Assembly: GCA_947623455.1 (NCBI GenBank)
Contig: OX392538.1
Coordinates: 30,255,001 to 30,319,000 of the forward strand
From: Mimachlamys varia
Taxonomy: Eukaryota; Mollusca; Bivalvia; Pectinida; Pectinidae
DNA: 64,000 nucleotides
Reading direction: 5' to 3'
This document shows, piece after piece, positions 1-11,520 of this stretch; position 1 is the first letter of the stretch; the number at the start of each line of letters is the position of its first letter. The notes under the pieces are model-generated. The model was not told the DNA's origin, did no database searches, and worked only from the letters and a program-made list of their open reading frames with translations. Position numbers and translations under genes: made by a program.

Positions 1-340
1 TGTGACCTTGAATATGGGTCAAGGACATGTCTTCACAAAAGATGTTGGGATTCATCAGAGGAAACTCGATCAAGTATCATGCTTCTAGGCATTTTAGTTA
101 AACAGAGGAAGTTGTCGAAAAATTTGACCACTGTGACCTCGAATATGGGTCAAGGTCATTTGTTTTAGCAAATTTTGTCGGACTTAATCTAAGGAAGTTG
201 GTAAAATTGATTTTTTTTCTCGCAAACTTTATTCAGCTTCTTCCAACAAAGCTACCAGCCATAATTCGTTTCAAGGAAAAAGTTGACGGATGCAGGACGG
301 GCGCCGCACCATCGCATAAACTCATCACTTGGCCATGTGA
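1..340 (+). repeat. Tandem-type dispersed repeat (TGACC/GGTCA units) ending in GACGG
   Basis: Units of about 110 bp carry TGACCTYGAATATGGGTCA followed by AAGGTCATTTG and end near GTTGACGGATGCAGGACGG. The same arrangement is seen at 24290-24713, just before the transposon in gene B. This stretch is therefore the gene A version of the same intron-3 sequence. No coding potential is visible. It is one of the anchors used to align the two paralogous introns. Confidence 0.6.
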
Positions 341-697
341 CCTGATAAATAACCTGAATGATGCAAGAAACATTTAGAAATATCCGGTGTTTTTGAATGC
401 TACATAATGAAACTCCTCTTTAAACACCTGAAACAGAAACACCATGTCTGTCCGCTTCAACGATTTTGGAAACGTTTTCCAAGAGGTTTCTCATGCATTT
501 AATAATAACACTACGATCCTGGCTTTTACAATATAAATTCTGATTAGGTTCATCATCTGTGTTATGGATTCAAATTTTTGATATTTTGCCAGAGCTCTAG
601 TTTTAAATGCGGTTTATTTAAATAACGACAAGTTACGTTCTCTGTCTTAAATAATCGTTAATGTTTTTAGGGCAGTATAACAATATTATTTTTTCTC

Positions 698-1096
698 CAA
701 TCTGATTAAAATCATATCTTGATCTCCGCGCCGTTCCGTTAACTCCTCTCTGCTGCGTTAAGATCTGAGATAATCCCATAGGGGGTCATGTCCCGATGAC
801 CTTTCGCATTAGCCAATCAAATCACTACTGGCAGTATCTTGACAGTGAAATTTTGGTGCGACAAAGTTTGCATAAACGCATGTTTCCGTTAAGTCATTTC
901 GTCACCAAAAAATTCATGTGAAACAATGTGACGAAATGGCTTGCTGCAAGATGACAGGTCATTTAAAAATTATTGAAAATTATTTTAGTGTTCAGTAAAG
1001 AGGCGACAAAGGTCATCTGGACGTGACCTCTCATGGGATGTTGTCAGATCCTTGTAAAACGGAGTGAGAACAAGGATCTGTATTTTAATCAGATTG
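698..1096 (+). mobile_element. Non-autonomous long-inverted-repeat element (MULE-like MITE), copy 1
   Basis: This 399-bp element begins CAATCTGATTAAAAT and ends ATTTTAATCAGATTG. It is flanked by a perfect 10-bp direct repeat ATTTTTTCTC (688-697 and 1097-1106). The paralogous intron of gene B has a single ATTTTTTCTC at 34011-34020 and no insert, which gives the empty site directly. The two arms are imperfect inverted repeats: the left arm has CCCATAGGGGGTCATGTCCC and the right arm an inverted relative. It encodes nothing. A 9-10 bp target duplication is characteristic of Mutator-like elements, so that assignment is an inference. Other copies lie at 34944-36230, 57119-57511 and 57774-58153. Confidence 0.85.
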
Positions 1097-1138
1097 ATTT
1101 TTTCTCATACTAACGTTCGATAGTTTTCCTATTTTCAG

Positions 1139-2677
1139 ACAGTTTTGACGTCATCATTTCTTCTGGTTCGATGGTTTTAGGACATTTACCTCCGGATTGT
1201 TTTATTGAAGCAGCACGAATCGTCAGGCCAGGTACAAACCATTAAATATACACTCAGGTTTTGGTACATGATTCAGTAGCATACAATATAAATATTAATG
1301 TAACCAGCTTATTTAAATAACTACTGATCCGATTGTCATCAAACATTGCATACCAAAAAAGCATTAGAACTAATTGCATATAGGGGAAGGGGGCAATTAT
1401 GTCTCGCAGCAGACATTTCTAGTTTTCTTGTTATTACTATGATGATTAAACTGATATAGAATGGCACTCCAATTTGTTTTTTTAAATAGCAGTTTAAAAG
1501 ACAGTGAATTAGTTTAAAATTCCTTTAATTCAAGGAATTACAAAACATATATAGTTACATAATTGGATGTACAGAATAGGAAATAGAAACAAATGTCTCG
1601 GACACTTATGTAAATCTATCATCTTATCATAAACAGCAAATATATTCAGGATGAAAAACATATTGTTTGCCATGTAAGTTCATATAATAACAATAATTAA
1701 CAACAGTTTAAGCAAGAAGAAAAGGGTGAATAAATGGTGTAAAGTTTAGGTTGTTGATACTAAATAACTCGACTTTAAGTACAAAAATATGCTTTTGAGA
1801 TAAATATATTTTTAAGAAAACCTGTTTGTTTAAAGTATATATTCCTGAGCAGCTAAGACGATGACCTTGTTTTCTTGTAATGAAAGTGTCTGGTTCCCAA
1901 ATAATAAAATTTCTGTTATTATATCAAAAGGTAAGTAATATAAATACTGCCTCCTTATGTCGTCGTACCCGACACATTCTAAAAGGAAATGAGGAGTATA
2001 ATGATAGAACATTTTATGAAATTGAAGAAATTTTCGATTTTGTCTACGATCAAATAAATAGTCCATCCTACCTCATTGAACAATTTATCAATACTGGTTA
2101 ACTTTGTTGCGCCAGTTACTATACGTGCAGCTTCAATATTAAATTTTTAATATTTTTTTTTCCAAATCTTCAGGAATATTTTCCCATACAATATCGGCAT
2201 ATTCATGGAGTCGTCTGATAAAAGTTTGTCTGTCTAACTGAATTTTCAACGGTCTAATTTTATTTATTTTAGATGAAGTTTTAGCAATTAGGTAATTTAC
2301 TTGATCTATCCAACGAGCATCTCCTGAGAAGAACACACCCGGGTGCTTTTGAGAAGATACATTAGTTATTGGAGTATCGTTCATATATATAGATGGATGG
2401 TTAATGGGATTTGTTTTTCTACTTATTTGCATAGTGAATTGATATTGCATACCTCTTTTGTTAAATACATCATACCTTCTGTTTAGGTGGACTTCTCTGC
2501 ATGCTAACGCGGTCAGAGGGGACTGGCAACATTAACGTTCCGGAGTACGCGGACAAGTTCAAAGCAGTTATTAAGAAACTTAAAGAGGAGAGGAAACTTG
2601 AGGAAATTAAGTTGGATAATGTATATCAAAGTAAATATTTGCGTGCTATAATAATGATATATAGAATCTTGCAATAA
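1139..2677 (+). CDS. METTL27: METTL27-like methyltransferase gene A, last two exons (5' part outside window)
   Basis: This is a putative SAM-dependent class I methyltransferase of the METTL27/WBSCR27 family; the substrate is unknown. Exon 4 is 1139-1231 (acceptor TTTTCAG, donor G|GTACAA) and encodes the core strand FDVIISSGSMVLGHLPPDC. Exon 5 is 2487-2677 (acceptor TGTTTAG) and encodes RPGGLLCM followed by a charged helix, ending IMIYRILQ and TAA at 2675-2677. Phases join 1 to 1. Exons 1-3 with the SAM motif lie left of the window. The encoded residues closely match gene B exons 4-5, and the introns also align. Intron 3 carries a MITE and intron 4 a LINE fragment. No disruption is seen in the two exons, so the gene may be functional. 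Confidence 0.8.
1511..2432 (-). mobile_element. 5'-truncated non-LTR retrotransposon (RTX/CR1-like 3' end)
   Basis: A 922-bp insert in intron 4 of gene A is flanked by the 8-bp direct repeat AGTGAATT (1503-1510 and 2433-2440). Gene B has a single AGTGAATT at 34437-34444 and no insert. On the minus strand the insert encodes the C-terminal end of a LINE reverse transcriptase polyprotein. It includes a DTPITNVSSQKHPGVFFS-like segment, LHEYADIVWENIPEDLEKK, then EAARIVTGATKL and HFLLECVGYDDIRRQ. Reading frames change between the parts (about 2139-2432 and 1830-2066), so it is a dead 5'-truncated copy. About 320 bp of presumed 3' UTR (1511-1829) follows without a poly(A) tail, as is common in CR1-like elements. 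Confidence 0.8.
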
Positions 2678-5640
2678 TGTGGTCAAGATAATTGGAGAAG
2701 ATGTCTTCTCTTTGGCAGAGCCATATCGATGACTGTTTAAAGGCAAGAAAAGGATTAGGAGACACTATGACTTAATTTGGTGGCTCATTATGAAATTCAT
2801 CAGAATTATTGGAAGTTAAAGAAATAAAAAGAGACATGCAATATAGCACAAATGAATCATTTAAAATAATAATACAGAGAAACAAAACAAAATATCTCCA
2901 TGCAAACAATATTAATTTCAGATTTTACTTAAACATACCTAAATTATTGAACTGGCATAACATCATAAACTCATTGATAGCATCTTTGAGTTAGATATTT
3001 TCACATTATCCTTTTGGGTAGTGGATGATTAATGAAGCTTTTTCATAGAGAATTATGCGTTGTCCAGTATAATTGCTCAAGTGAAACCAACTGTATGGGT
3101 TTGGTTTTATATTGCTTAACGTCAAATTAATAGTACTTCTTGGGTTGAAACAGAGTTGTGTGCATTGATATGTATAGGGGGAAAGGCATTTATATATGGT
3201 AATGTAGGTTCAAAATATTGGCTTCTCGCTCGAAGTCTCTTTAAATTTAACCCAGCATGCCGCAAAAGTTTCCCGTAGGGCAAAAACAATACTTGTCATA
3301 TCGCGGCCATTTCTTGAGATATGAAAAATTTGGGTATTTTGGAAACATGTCTAAAAAACCATAAAGAATGGATATAGCGTCTATCCAGTGATCCAAATGT
3401 CAATCAAAGGAATTGAACTATATTTCCCCATATTCACTCAACAATGAAAATGAATGAATAAATATATTGTAATTTAATATATTGATTCACCATGATAAAT
3501 GCATGTCAAGTTTTGATTTGGTGATGCTCCACTCATACATTCGAAAGTTAGACTGAATTAAGGGCATGATTCAACATACATTGGACATTGTCGAACTCCA
3601 GTCAAATTTGTGCAAGATTTGTGTAAGAGTTGTTTCTCTTGGACGAATTGCTATTAAGCTGTTAGTACAATATTTTTTGTAGTCAGGTTGAGTTTGGTTG
3701 CAACCACTGTTGTTAGAATAAAAGAAGTTTTGCATATATATTAGCATTATTGGCTTTGTATATGTGTATGATTGTCATTCGTCAATGTGATTTTGTCCCT
3801 CGCTTTCACCGAGACGGGAGGATAAAAATTTTGGTGTGCCGTCCGTCCCATTTCGTTTCCCTGCAATACGAGCAACATATATTATTCGATTTCCTTGAAA
3901 TTTGGTTACAAGGTAAAATGCCTATGGACCCTTAATTAAAGAAAAAAAAATCATTTTTGCCATTTCCGTGTAATACATGTTATCCGAATTCCTTGAAACA
4001 TAGTAATAAGGTTAGTTGCCTAACGGGCTCGACGAAGTTCAATCGCCACTTTTTCCGGTCTTTATTTAACATTTCCTTGCATTCACGGCAACAAATATTC
4101 AATTTCTGTGTACAAAGAAAAAATAGCAATGGGTGGTTAACAAATTATTATATATAAAATTGTGGACACCAATTGGGTATTATATTAGAAGACTTCTCGT
4201 ACTACTGTTTTATTTGTCGCACCTTATGACTACATGTTGTCGATTCCTACAATCAAAATTTCCAAAGAACTTTATTTTCAAACCGACTTGCAACCAAATT
4301 TCAGTGATGATCCATCTTCAATGTATAATGACAATTACTGATTACATGCCAAGCGAATTAATAATTATCAGAATTATAGAGTTATACATGTTTAGGTCAT
4401 CTGAGACGACGTCTCAAGTGACCTTTTTAATAGTCTTTCGTCCGTCGTTAAACAATTAACATTTTCAACTTCTCAAAAAATCCTTGAACCAATTTAAATG
4501 CAATTTGGCAGGAACCTTCCCTTGCCACAGACGCACCATAATTGTGAATTATATGGCCCTAACCCCCTAGGGACCTGAATGAGTGGCACCAAAATTCTTT
4601 ATTCTCCAGACCAAGATATGCTGGAATCAAATACTTTTGGTAAATGGAACAGTTTAAATGTTGTTTTTTCTTCAAAATCATCTGAATCTCATGCCCCCCG
4701 GCGAGGGGGTCAATTAAGGTTTACTATAGTTTTCATCGGAAAATGACACTTTTGGCTATATTTTAATAATTTTTAGTTGGAGATAATTAAAATTTGGTTA
4801 GAATAATAAGAAGATGACGGTTTGATATTGAAAGAATTTTGACTCTTGGCCTCTTGTTCCTTTTTATAAACACAGTTAATGAGGGTGTACTGTACTGAAA
4901 AAAAAACAGCTTGCAAACCTAGGACTGGCTTATCGGCTGTTGGTTTCTCCCTCAGAAAAATATTGTGACACTCATTTGGGCGTAGAAGGTGAACCGGTAT
5001 ATCGGTGCCTATCACTAGTTTCATGCAGGAAAGAAGGTCAGCTTGCTATTCACATGAAGCCCCGACAAACCCTTTATTGTGCTTCATGTAGTGGACTCCC
5101 CATATACCGTTTGGAAACTTGGAATAGACCAATGAAGACGCACCGTGCGCAAGGCACTGACTGCGGCTGACTTACCTTCGTGGGAAACCATCCAGGAAGT
5201 TAGGGTAATTGCTGATTGATCTATGATGTAATCACCACCATAGGTAAGTACAGGTCATTTCTACAGAAAGATCGGGAACTGATTGCATTCGAAGAGCTAG
5301 ACCAGTTTCTGCTAAAAAAGGATTCTTATTACTTTGGATGTATAAAACAAGCGATCCCAGAATGATCGTGGTGCCCACCATCGAATGTTTAAGCTTGGTT
5401 ATATATACATTTCTCTAAATAATAGTTGAAAGATGACGTAGCACACATATGCTGCACCTTTTTAATTTAGTAATATATACAGTATATCGAGAAAAAAAGT
5501 TAAAATGCATCATACATCTTTTTCGTACTCTTATATGGAGGCTCCAACAAACCTCGGAGATTACAAAATCCAATCTCACTTGACCAGTTTCGTTTTCAGT
5601 ACTAGTGGGGTGACACCTGAATGGATGTCACAGATGGAAT
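2678..5640. other. Intergenic, repeat remnants, no gene seen
   Basis: There is no convincing coding exon. At about 3820-4110 three degenerate units of about 120-130 bp share a TTTCCnTGnAATACnnG..TTCCTTGAAA pattern, a decayed tandem element. At 4397-4425 an imperfect 14-bp stem hairpin starts GGTCATCTGAGACG. It introduces a segment with CGTCCGTCGTT, resembling the end of a widespread molluscan repeat. The remainder is AT-rich unique-looking sequence. Confidence 0.5.
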
Positions 5641-5649
5641 GAAGTGTAG

Positions 5650-5795
5650 AAGGCACACGTATGGAGGTCTAGTGATAGGGCGCTGGGCTCATATGATTGA
5701 AGGATTGTGAATTCAAGTCCTGACCAGGGCACTTATTTTTTTGCATCCTTAAGCAAGATACTTAACCTTGCTTTTTTCAGTCTCAAAAAGAACTA
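5650..5795 (+). repeat. tRNA-derived SINE-like copy
   Basis: A pol III A-box-like GGTCTAGTGATAGGGCG is followed about 40 bp later by a B-box-like GAATTCAAGTCCTGACC, then GGGCACTT and CTTAAGCAAGATACTTAACC. The last string resembles the conserved central domain shared by several metazoan SINE groups. Family assignment is inference. Confidence 0.5.
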
Positions 5796-5939
5796 AGAAC
5801 TAGCGAACCTACATAAGAAATTTCCATTGTCAAAACTATTAAGATTGCCGTATGTCAGCCATCTTTTTTTCTGAACAGTCCCAAAATCAAAAGCTGGTAG
5901 TTAATAATCCTTTACTGACCTTGATGGTCAACTTACAGA

Positions 5940-6870
5940 AATGGGAAGATCTCCAAAAAGTTATTTCACGTAAAGGGATGTAACTCCCTTAAAGGAAGTC
6001 AACTCTGAAATTAAATGCTAATGCACAACTACAATGTACATACATGTAACATACTGATCATTCATGTGCTACATCAAATCTATCCAGACAAGCTTTCGCC
6101 ATGAAGGGCTATAACTCCCTTAAAAGGGGTTGAAATCTGAAATTAAACTGAAATGCACAACTATACATAACATACTTCTCACCCATGTGAAGCTTCGGTG
6201 AAATGATGATGGCCTGTAAATGATGACAGATTTTCCAGACAAGTTTAATATTTGCATCAAGGGACAGTGATTTTGTTTGCCCATTTTTACAGCCGACATA
6301 AGGGTGTTTCCCCTAGTCAAAATTTGTGCTTTTTCACAAAATGAAGCAAAATTCAAGAATATTTTCCCTATTTATCTGAAAATCCTACTTATTTCTCCCA
6401 ATTCAATAAGGCATAGGTTGCTGTAAAATCAAGGCAGCAAAAACACTGCAGGTACATTATCTCCCTTAAAAAAGAATTGAAATATGAAATATGAACAGGA
6501 TATATCAGTGTGACATGAATGCTCCCACTGATATCCATAGATAGAGAATTGAACACTTTTGGGTTTGTTTTTTTAATGTCCAATTGTGTATGACAGGGGT
6601 CTGCAATGTAGGTCATACCATCTAAATGAAATGCAAAGTAAAATTGCAATGTACATGTAAGTATGGAAAAAAAAGTCATAACTCCCTAAAAAGGGGTCGA
6701 AATCTTAAATAAAACTACATGCGATATAGATATTGATCATTCATGTTAACTTTCATTGAAATCTGCCAGTAAGTTAATTAGGAGAAGATATCCAGACAAG
6801 TAACTGTGGACAGTCAGTCAGAGTGATTCCAGTATATCCCCTTACTTCATTGCAATGAGGGGGATAATAA
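5940..6870 (+). repeat. Degenerate tandem-unit element (ACTCCCTTAAA units)
   Basis: The motif TAACTCCCTTAAA(A)GGGGTTGAAATC recurs near 5988, 6112, 6460 and 6672. Each copy is followed by AATTAAANNGNAATGCACAACTA and ATACTGATCATTCATGT-type segments. The block ends with GGACAGTCAGTCAGAG and a short TATATCCCC..GGGGGATAA inverted repeat. This is typical of dispersed molluscan elements built from diverged internal monomers. No ORF. Confidence 0.5.
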
Positions 6871-7169
6871 CTTCATAACAGATATATGCAATGCTGTTAC
6901 GCAAAAAATTGAAACATCTCATGATCACCAAACCCGTAATAATTAAAGTCACATACCAAATTTGAGAGAAATTGAAGAGAATGCAAAAAACTTAGGACAT
7001 TTTGTACATAATGTTACTCTAGTGAATATTTTCAAAACGGACAACCCCATACCATACTATGTCCTGTCATTTTTGGCATTTAGGGCATGTAAAAATTATA
7101 TAGAATGTACCATATTAGTTACATGTATTTATATTTTGAAATGTTTAAATTATTTCAAGTAATGCTGTT

Positions 7170-7242
7170 ATTTCTACCAGGAATTGAACCTGGGTCTCCC
7201 ACCACAGAGTGGCAAGTGTGATTACCACTTCACTATAGAAAT
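7170..7242 (-). tRNA. tRNA-Gly(GCC)-like sequence, probable pseudogene
   Basis: The minus strand gives a 73-nt cloverleaf-like sequence. It has a perfect 7-bp acceptor stem (ATTTCTA/TAGAAAT), a 4-bp D stem (GTGA/TCAC) with AGTGGTAA loop, and a perfect T arm (CCAGG, loop TTCAATT, CCTGG). The middle resembles glycine tRNA (TTGCCAC with GCC). An apparent insertion around CTCTGTGG disrupts a regular 5-bp anticodon stem. It is most likely a tRNA pseudogene or the head of a SINE. A diverged functional tRNA cannot be excluded. Confidence 0.4.
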
Positions 7243-8239
7243 TTATCATAGCAAAACTGACTTTTTCTTGGATATATGTTGCATTTGAAACGTACACGTT
7301 TTTACTTTTAAATTATTGTCATCCTCTACTTTTCATGTTACATATTAAGTTAATTAGCACAAACATTTCCAAGGGGGGTCTGGATCTGCCACAGCATCTC
7401 CTTGCAGTAATGTAATGGAATGATATATGCAGTAATGTAATGGGATCCCAATCATTAAAAGTTGACACAAGAGACCAAGTCTGCAAGGGCGTGGCAGACC
7501 CTGGAGTCCAATCTAAAATCACCATTGTGATTGTCTTTTAATGGCAAGCAATTGTATATTGGTATCAGCTCCACTATATGTCCACCTCATAGTGATGCTA
7601 CCTAGTGAGGCAAATATGAGCAATATCTATTGCTCGGTTTCAGTGAAGATTACTCGTTTTTATCATTATAGCCAAATTGACCACTCCTATTGCAAAACAA
7701 TAACAAAAATAGACGTACACAATATCGACACATGGTCGGACACTGACAGCGACGGCAACAGTATAGAAACAGAATCGGACGGTAGGCCTATAGTACAGGT
7801 ACAACTGGCCATGGTTTCTCAAACTGGAGAAAGAGTCGGCGAGTGGTAGAATTATCCGTGTTGGCAGAACGTTTACACAAGGGTTGTGCCTGGTAGAATT
7901 ATACCAAGGTATGCACTATTATGCTGTTAAAAATATAATACAGAATGCCGGTAGTTGTTATGTTCTAAAATGTTTTAGGCTTGTGGCATTCACAGTATAT
8001 ATGTTATGTTAAAATACTACCCACTTCAAAAACCTCCTAATAGAATCAAAGGAGACAACCACCCTAGACACAATTTTACATCTAGTTTTCAATAAGTAGC
8101 ATAAACAACTTGTCTGTGATATTTTGATTCTATTATTTGCTTGTGCTTTATGTAACTATATGGTATATGTAAATAATTGGACTGTGAATACTGAAATTTG
8201 TCTGCTAGATATAAAAATAACACATTTAATCTAGCAGTT

Positions 8240-8830
8240 AATTGCGAAAGGGTCGAGCCTCCTTAATGTCTGAATGTTTGAACATGTTTTCCCAATAAGT
8301 ATCGTAATACGTATCGGATCGGGGCATTGCTGTATCGTCCAAGCCCTAATCGGATCTGTCCAAAAATGGACCATGCATAACTGAGCATCAAACGAAATTA
8401 ACCTACCTATGATATTTGAGAATAAAGATACAAAGGTAACAAAATTTTCGTGGTCAAAATCCAACATGGCCACCTGGCAGCCATTTTGTTTTTCTGATCA
8501 GTCCATATATCAATAAAGCGCAACTACGCACCACAGGGAACCTGCATATGAAATTAGGGAAAGATCCATTCAGTACTTCTCAAGATATAACGGTAACAAA
8601 ATTTCATTGTCAACATCCAACATGGCCGTCTTGCAGCCATTTTGTTTTCTGATCAATTCATACAGTGTATATCAAAACAGCACTACTAGAGACTAAGAGG
8701 AACCTGCATATGAAACGAGAAAGATCCACCCAGTACTTCACAAGTTATGACTGTAACAAAAATTGTTTAAGGACGAACCACGGACGCAGGGTTATTTGAA
8801 TAGCCCACCATATGATGATGGAGAGATAAA
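8240..8830 (+). repeat. Tandem-unit repeat (about 190-bp monomers), about 2.5 copies
   Basis: Monomers share GGAACCTGCATATGAAA, AAGATCCANNCAGTACTTC, GTAACAAAATTT, and CCAACATGGCC followed by GCAGCCATTTTGTTTTCTGATCA. Copies start near 8360, 8525 and 8690. The last copy runs into GGACGAACCACGGACGC and a TAGCCCACCATATGATGATG end. It is noncoding; a relic of the same monomer appears near 18230-18330. Confidence 0.55.
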
Positions 8831-8932
8831 TGTAGCAAGCGACCTTGTCCTGACAACCTTGAGACTTAAACTTGTTCAAAATATATATACACATTGTATG
8901 AAGTCCCTATAAACCTGTTAACTTTTTCCGTA

Positions 8933-9041
8933 CCGTTGTCGTATACAGACGACAAAAAAACGTGACGTCTCCTCCCCGTTGTCGTATACAGACGACAAAA
9001 AAACGTGACGTCTCCTCCCCGTTGTCGTATACAGACGACAA
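8933..9041 (+). repeat. 43-bp tandem repeat with internal palindrome, 2.5 copies
   Basis: Two identical 43-bp units (8933-8975 and 8976-9018) and a third partial one (9019-9041) each contain the hairpin TTGTCGTATACAGACGACAA. The two full units continue with ACGTGACGTC, a CRE-like core. The block lies about 200 bp upstream of an ATG in good initiation context at 9247. Confidence 0.8.
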
Positions 9042-9246
9042 GCTATTTGACGTTACATACTTTTTGATTAGCTGGGTATAGCAGCCGACAGAAGAGTTTA
9101 CCAATAATTTTTACACAAAATCGACTGCGTCAGTTCATAACAAACAATTTGATAGGAGTTAAGTACCCATTTTTGTCATTTGAGTAACCCACTTAGTTTG
9201 AATTTCCCGCCAGATACTGCTCAGTGTCATCACCAATGTAAACATC

Positions 9247-9621
9247 ATGGCGTCGAATGCTTTAGCTATACATAGCGGTACCACATCTAACAAACACATT
9301 CCTGTGAAAATAAAGCTCTGTATATCTTCTAACTATAGAAGAACTGAAAAGAACATTGGTTTACATTTACCTGCATTATTTCGGCATAATATTCACTACG
9401 CAGACACAACAAAGAGCCTGGCCATTTTGGCCGAAACGTCTGGGGGTGAGACTAGTAATGACTTCCGGTACGGAATCCGGACCGGACTCACGGTACGGAA
9501 AGAGTTACAGGGGCAATTGAGCGAAGTTTGTTTACTTTTTCATAATATCACCAAATATTTTATAAAATTGTCGTACGGTAATTCTTGTGAACTATTCATG
9601 CAGATATTTTACAGAACTTGA
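9247..9621 (+). CDS. Hypothetical 124-aa ORF of uncertain reality
   Basis: An ATG with A at -3 and G at +4 opens a 124-codon frame ending TGA at 9619-9621. The product has no domain, signal peptide or membrane segment that I recognise. It is basic near residues 20-40, and DFRYGIRTGLTVRKEL lies around residues 73-88. Its only support is length, initiation context and the unusual tandem repeat upstream. It could be a first exon or a chance ORF. Confidence 0.2.
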   Translation: MASNALAIHSGTTSNKHIPVKIKLCISSNYRRTEKNIGLHLPALFRHNIHYADTTKSLAILAETSGGETSNDFRYGIRTGLTVRKELQGQLSEVCLLFHNITKYFIKLSYGNSCELFMQIFYRT

Positions 9622-10031
9622 TGTTTTCCATGCATTTTCCAATAAATAATAAGGAAATCCTTAATTGTCCAACCCTTGCAAATGAGAGTATGTTTACAAA
9701 CATCTCTAGATCTGAGCACTTTGATCCCACAGAGCATGTATGTTTTCAGGTAACACATTTCCCTTCAGAGGGTCCCTGTGTGTGTGAAGCTTTCAATCAT
9801 ATCTGTTTTTGGTTAGTTTGAAATATACCAACACATTGTCTCGCGGGATCTAAAAAAATCATATATATACATGTTTATCATAATTGTTGACAACGTATTT
9901 CGTAAATCGAACATACCTTGAAAGAAGTATGTGTGAAACTACTCATGCCCCCTGCCCCCCCAATGGTGTATCTGTATACCAATTTCAGTTCAATATACAA
10001 TGTTAAATAAGTAGGTGCCCAAATGTATGTT

Positions 10032-10236
10032 ACTTTGGTTTGGTTGGTTTATTTTGTCATTTAAGGACGTGCTAGGTTTTGAGGTGGAAAGCCGGAGTAC
10101 CTGGAGAAAAAAGCCACAGACCTACGGTCAGTATGTGGCATTATACTGCCCCACGTGGGATTCAAAATCGCAACCCAGAGTTGGAGGGCTAGTGGTAGAA
10201 TGTTGGAACACCTTAACCACTAGGCCACCGTGGCCC
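10032..10236 (-). repeat. tRNA-headed SINE copy
   Basis: Read on the minus strand from 10236, the copy starts GGGCCACGGTGGCCTAGTGG. It continues with TTGCGATTTTGAATCCCACG (B-box-like) and a middle with GACCGTAGGTCTGTGGCTTT. It ends in a CGTCCTTAAATGACAAAATA tail with AACCAACCAAACC. The tail matches many other places in the window (21510-21560, 58290-58335), so it is probably a shared LINE-derived 3' end. Confidence 0.6.
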
Positions 10237-11520
10237 AATGTAACTATGTTACATACCAATGATGTCAAAAACATGACAACCGATACTTACATTGAATATA
10301 AAGTTACATTTTTTTGTTAACCAACATACAGTTGATGCTGACACATAAATTACGACTATTAGCCAAAGCATGTTTTAACATCAGGGTACATCCAGAGAGA
10401 GAACAGCAACCCTTTGACAGTGTCCAATACTAGAATTTTTATATCACTATGTCCCAATGTATGTTATATGCATTGAACTGCTTCAGTTGGCACGCATAGG
10501 TAATATGAATGAAACTATACAAATGCAAATTCAATGAAGTACGTAAGCGCTTAATGCTGGATTTCATTCAGCCAAATTGGAATTCATATAGCCTGTGAAT
10601 GCCAACTTAAAGCAACTCAATACTTTTTCTCAGTTCTCAGTTTTTAGCTCAAATAATGTTTGGTTTAATTTGTTTTACGTCCTATTCATAGTCAGGGTTA
10701 TTTAAGGACATCAGGGTTCACCCTGGACCTTGGGCATAATGAGAGAAAAAATCTAGTTAGATATTCAGAAAAAAACAACCAACCCATCCAGTATAGACAC
10801 TGGATTGGTTGGGTTTTTTTTTCTTGCTCCTAATTTTCTCCTGATTTTTAGTATTAAGACACATAATTTAGTATAAATTGATAAAAATGCTATAACAATT
10901 AGATCTAAGTCCATAAATAAATATCATATGGTCCATTTAAATTAGGTTTCCTAATCTTTTGTTTGTTTAATTTCCCAATGAAAATTGGCCTTGTCTGCGA
11001 GTTTTATCCAGTCAAAAGAATTAAGGCCTAATTGAAGTTAAAAATCCTCCAAAATCAACACCTTCCAACATTAAACATGTTACTAACAGCAATAGCGTTG
11101 ACATCATCACGGATAGTGACAATTATCAGTATATTGGCCCCAGCAAAGCGGAATCGGCGGAGTCATTTTACTATATCAACATTCAAATTGTTTTAATTTC
11201 AACACCAGTACCTGATTGGGTTAATTGAATAAACTTAGACATCCCAGGCTGTTTAATCAGCTTTCAATACTGTTTTTGGAAGCATTATATTTACTAACTT
11301 ACATTTTATCCTTAACCAGTCACAAATTTACAGACGACACCTCTCGGTTTACGTCACGGCTTTGTCATCAACTGCTTGAGAAACAAGCGCTGTTGAGACT
11401 ATGACTGGTACACACTATCATCAGGATTTGTACAACAGGAATACTTCCGGAACTATGATCAGTTTTATTGCACTTACAACTTTTTTTCGCTTAAGAACAA
11501 ACTTAAATGTGATCTATATG
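10237..11520. other. Intergenic, no gene seen
   Basis: The stretch is AT-rich with no spliced-exon signature I can support. Around 10660-10740 a CGTCCTATTCATAGTCAGGG..TTTAAGGACATCAGGG fragment belongs to the dispersed SINE/LINE tail family. A short inverted pair AACCAACCCATCCAGTAT/ACACTGGATTGGTTGGGTT lies at 10778-10817. Confidence 0.4.

Noticed and set aside
1..300. TGACCTTGA/TCAAGGTCA motifs as nuclear-receptor response elements
   Set aside because: They are part of a dispersed repeat monomer occurring in several unrelated places of the window.
2513..2746. Minus-strand frame MPLNSHRYGSAKE (also at 34488-34751) as a gene
   Set aside because: It is the reverse shadow of METTL27-like exon 5 in both paralogues.
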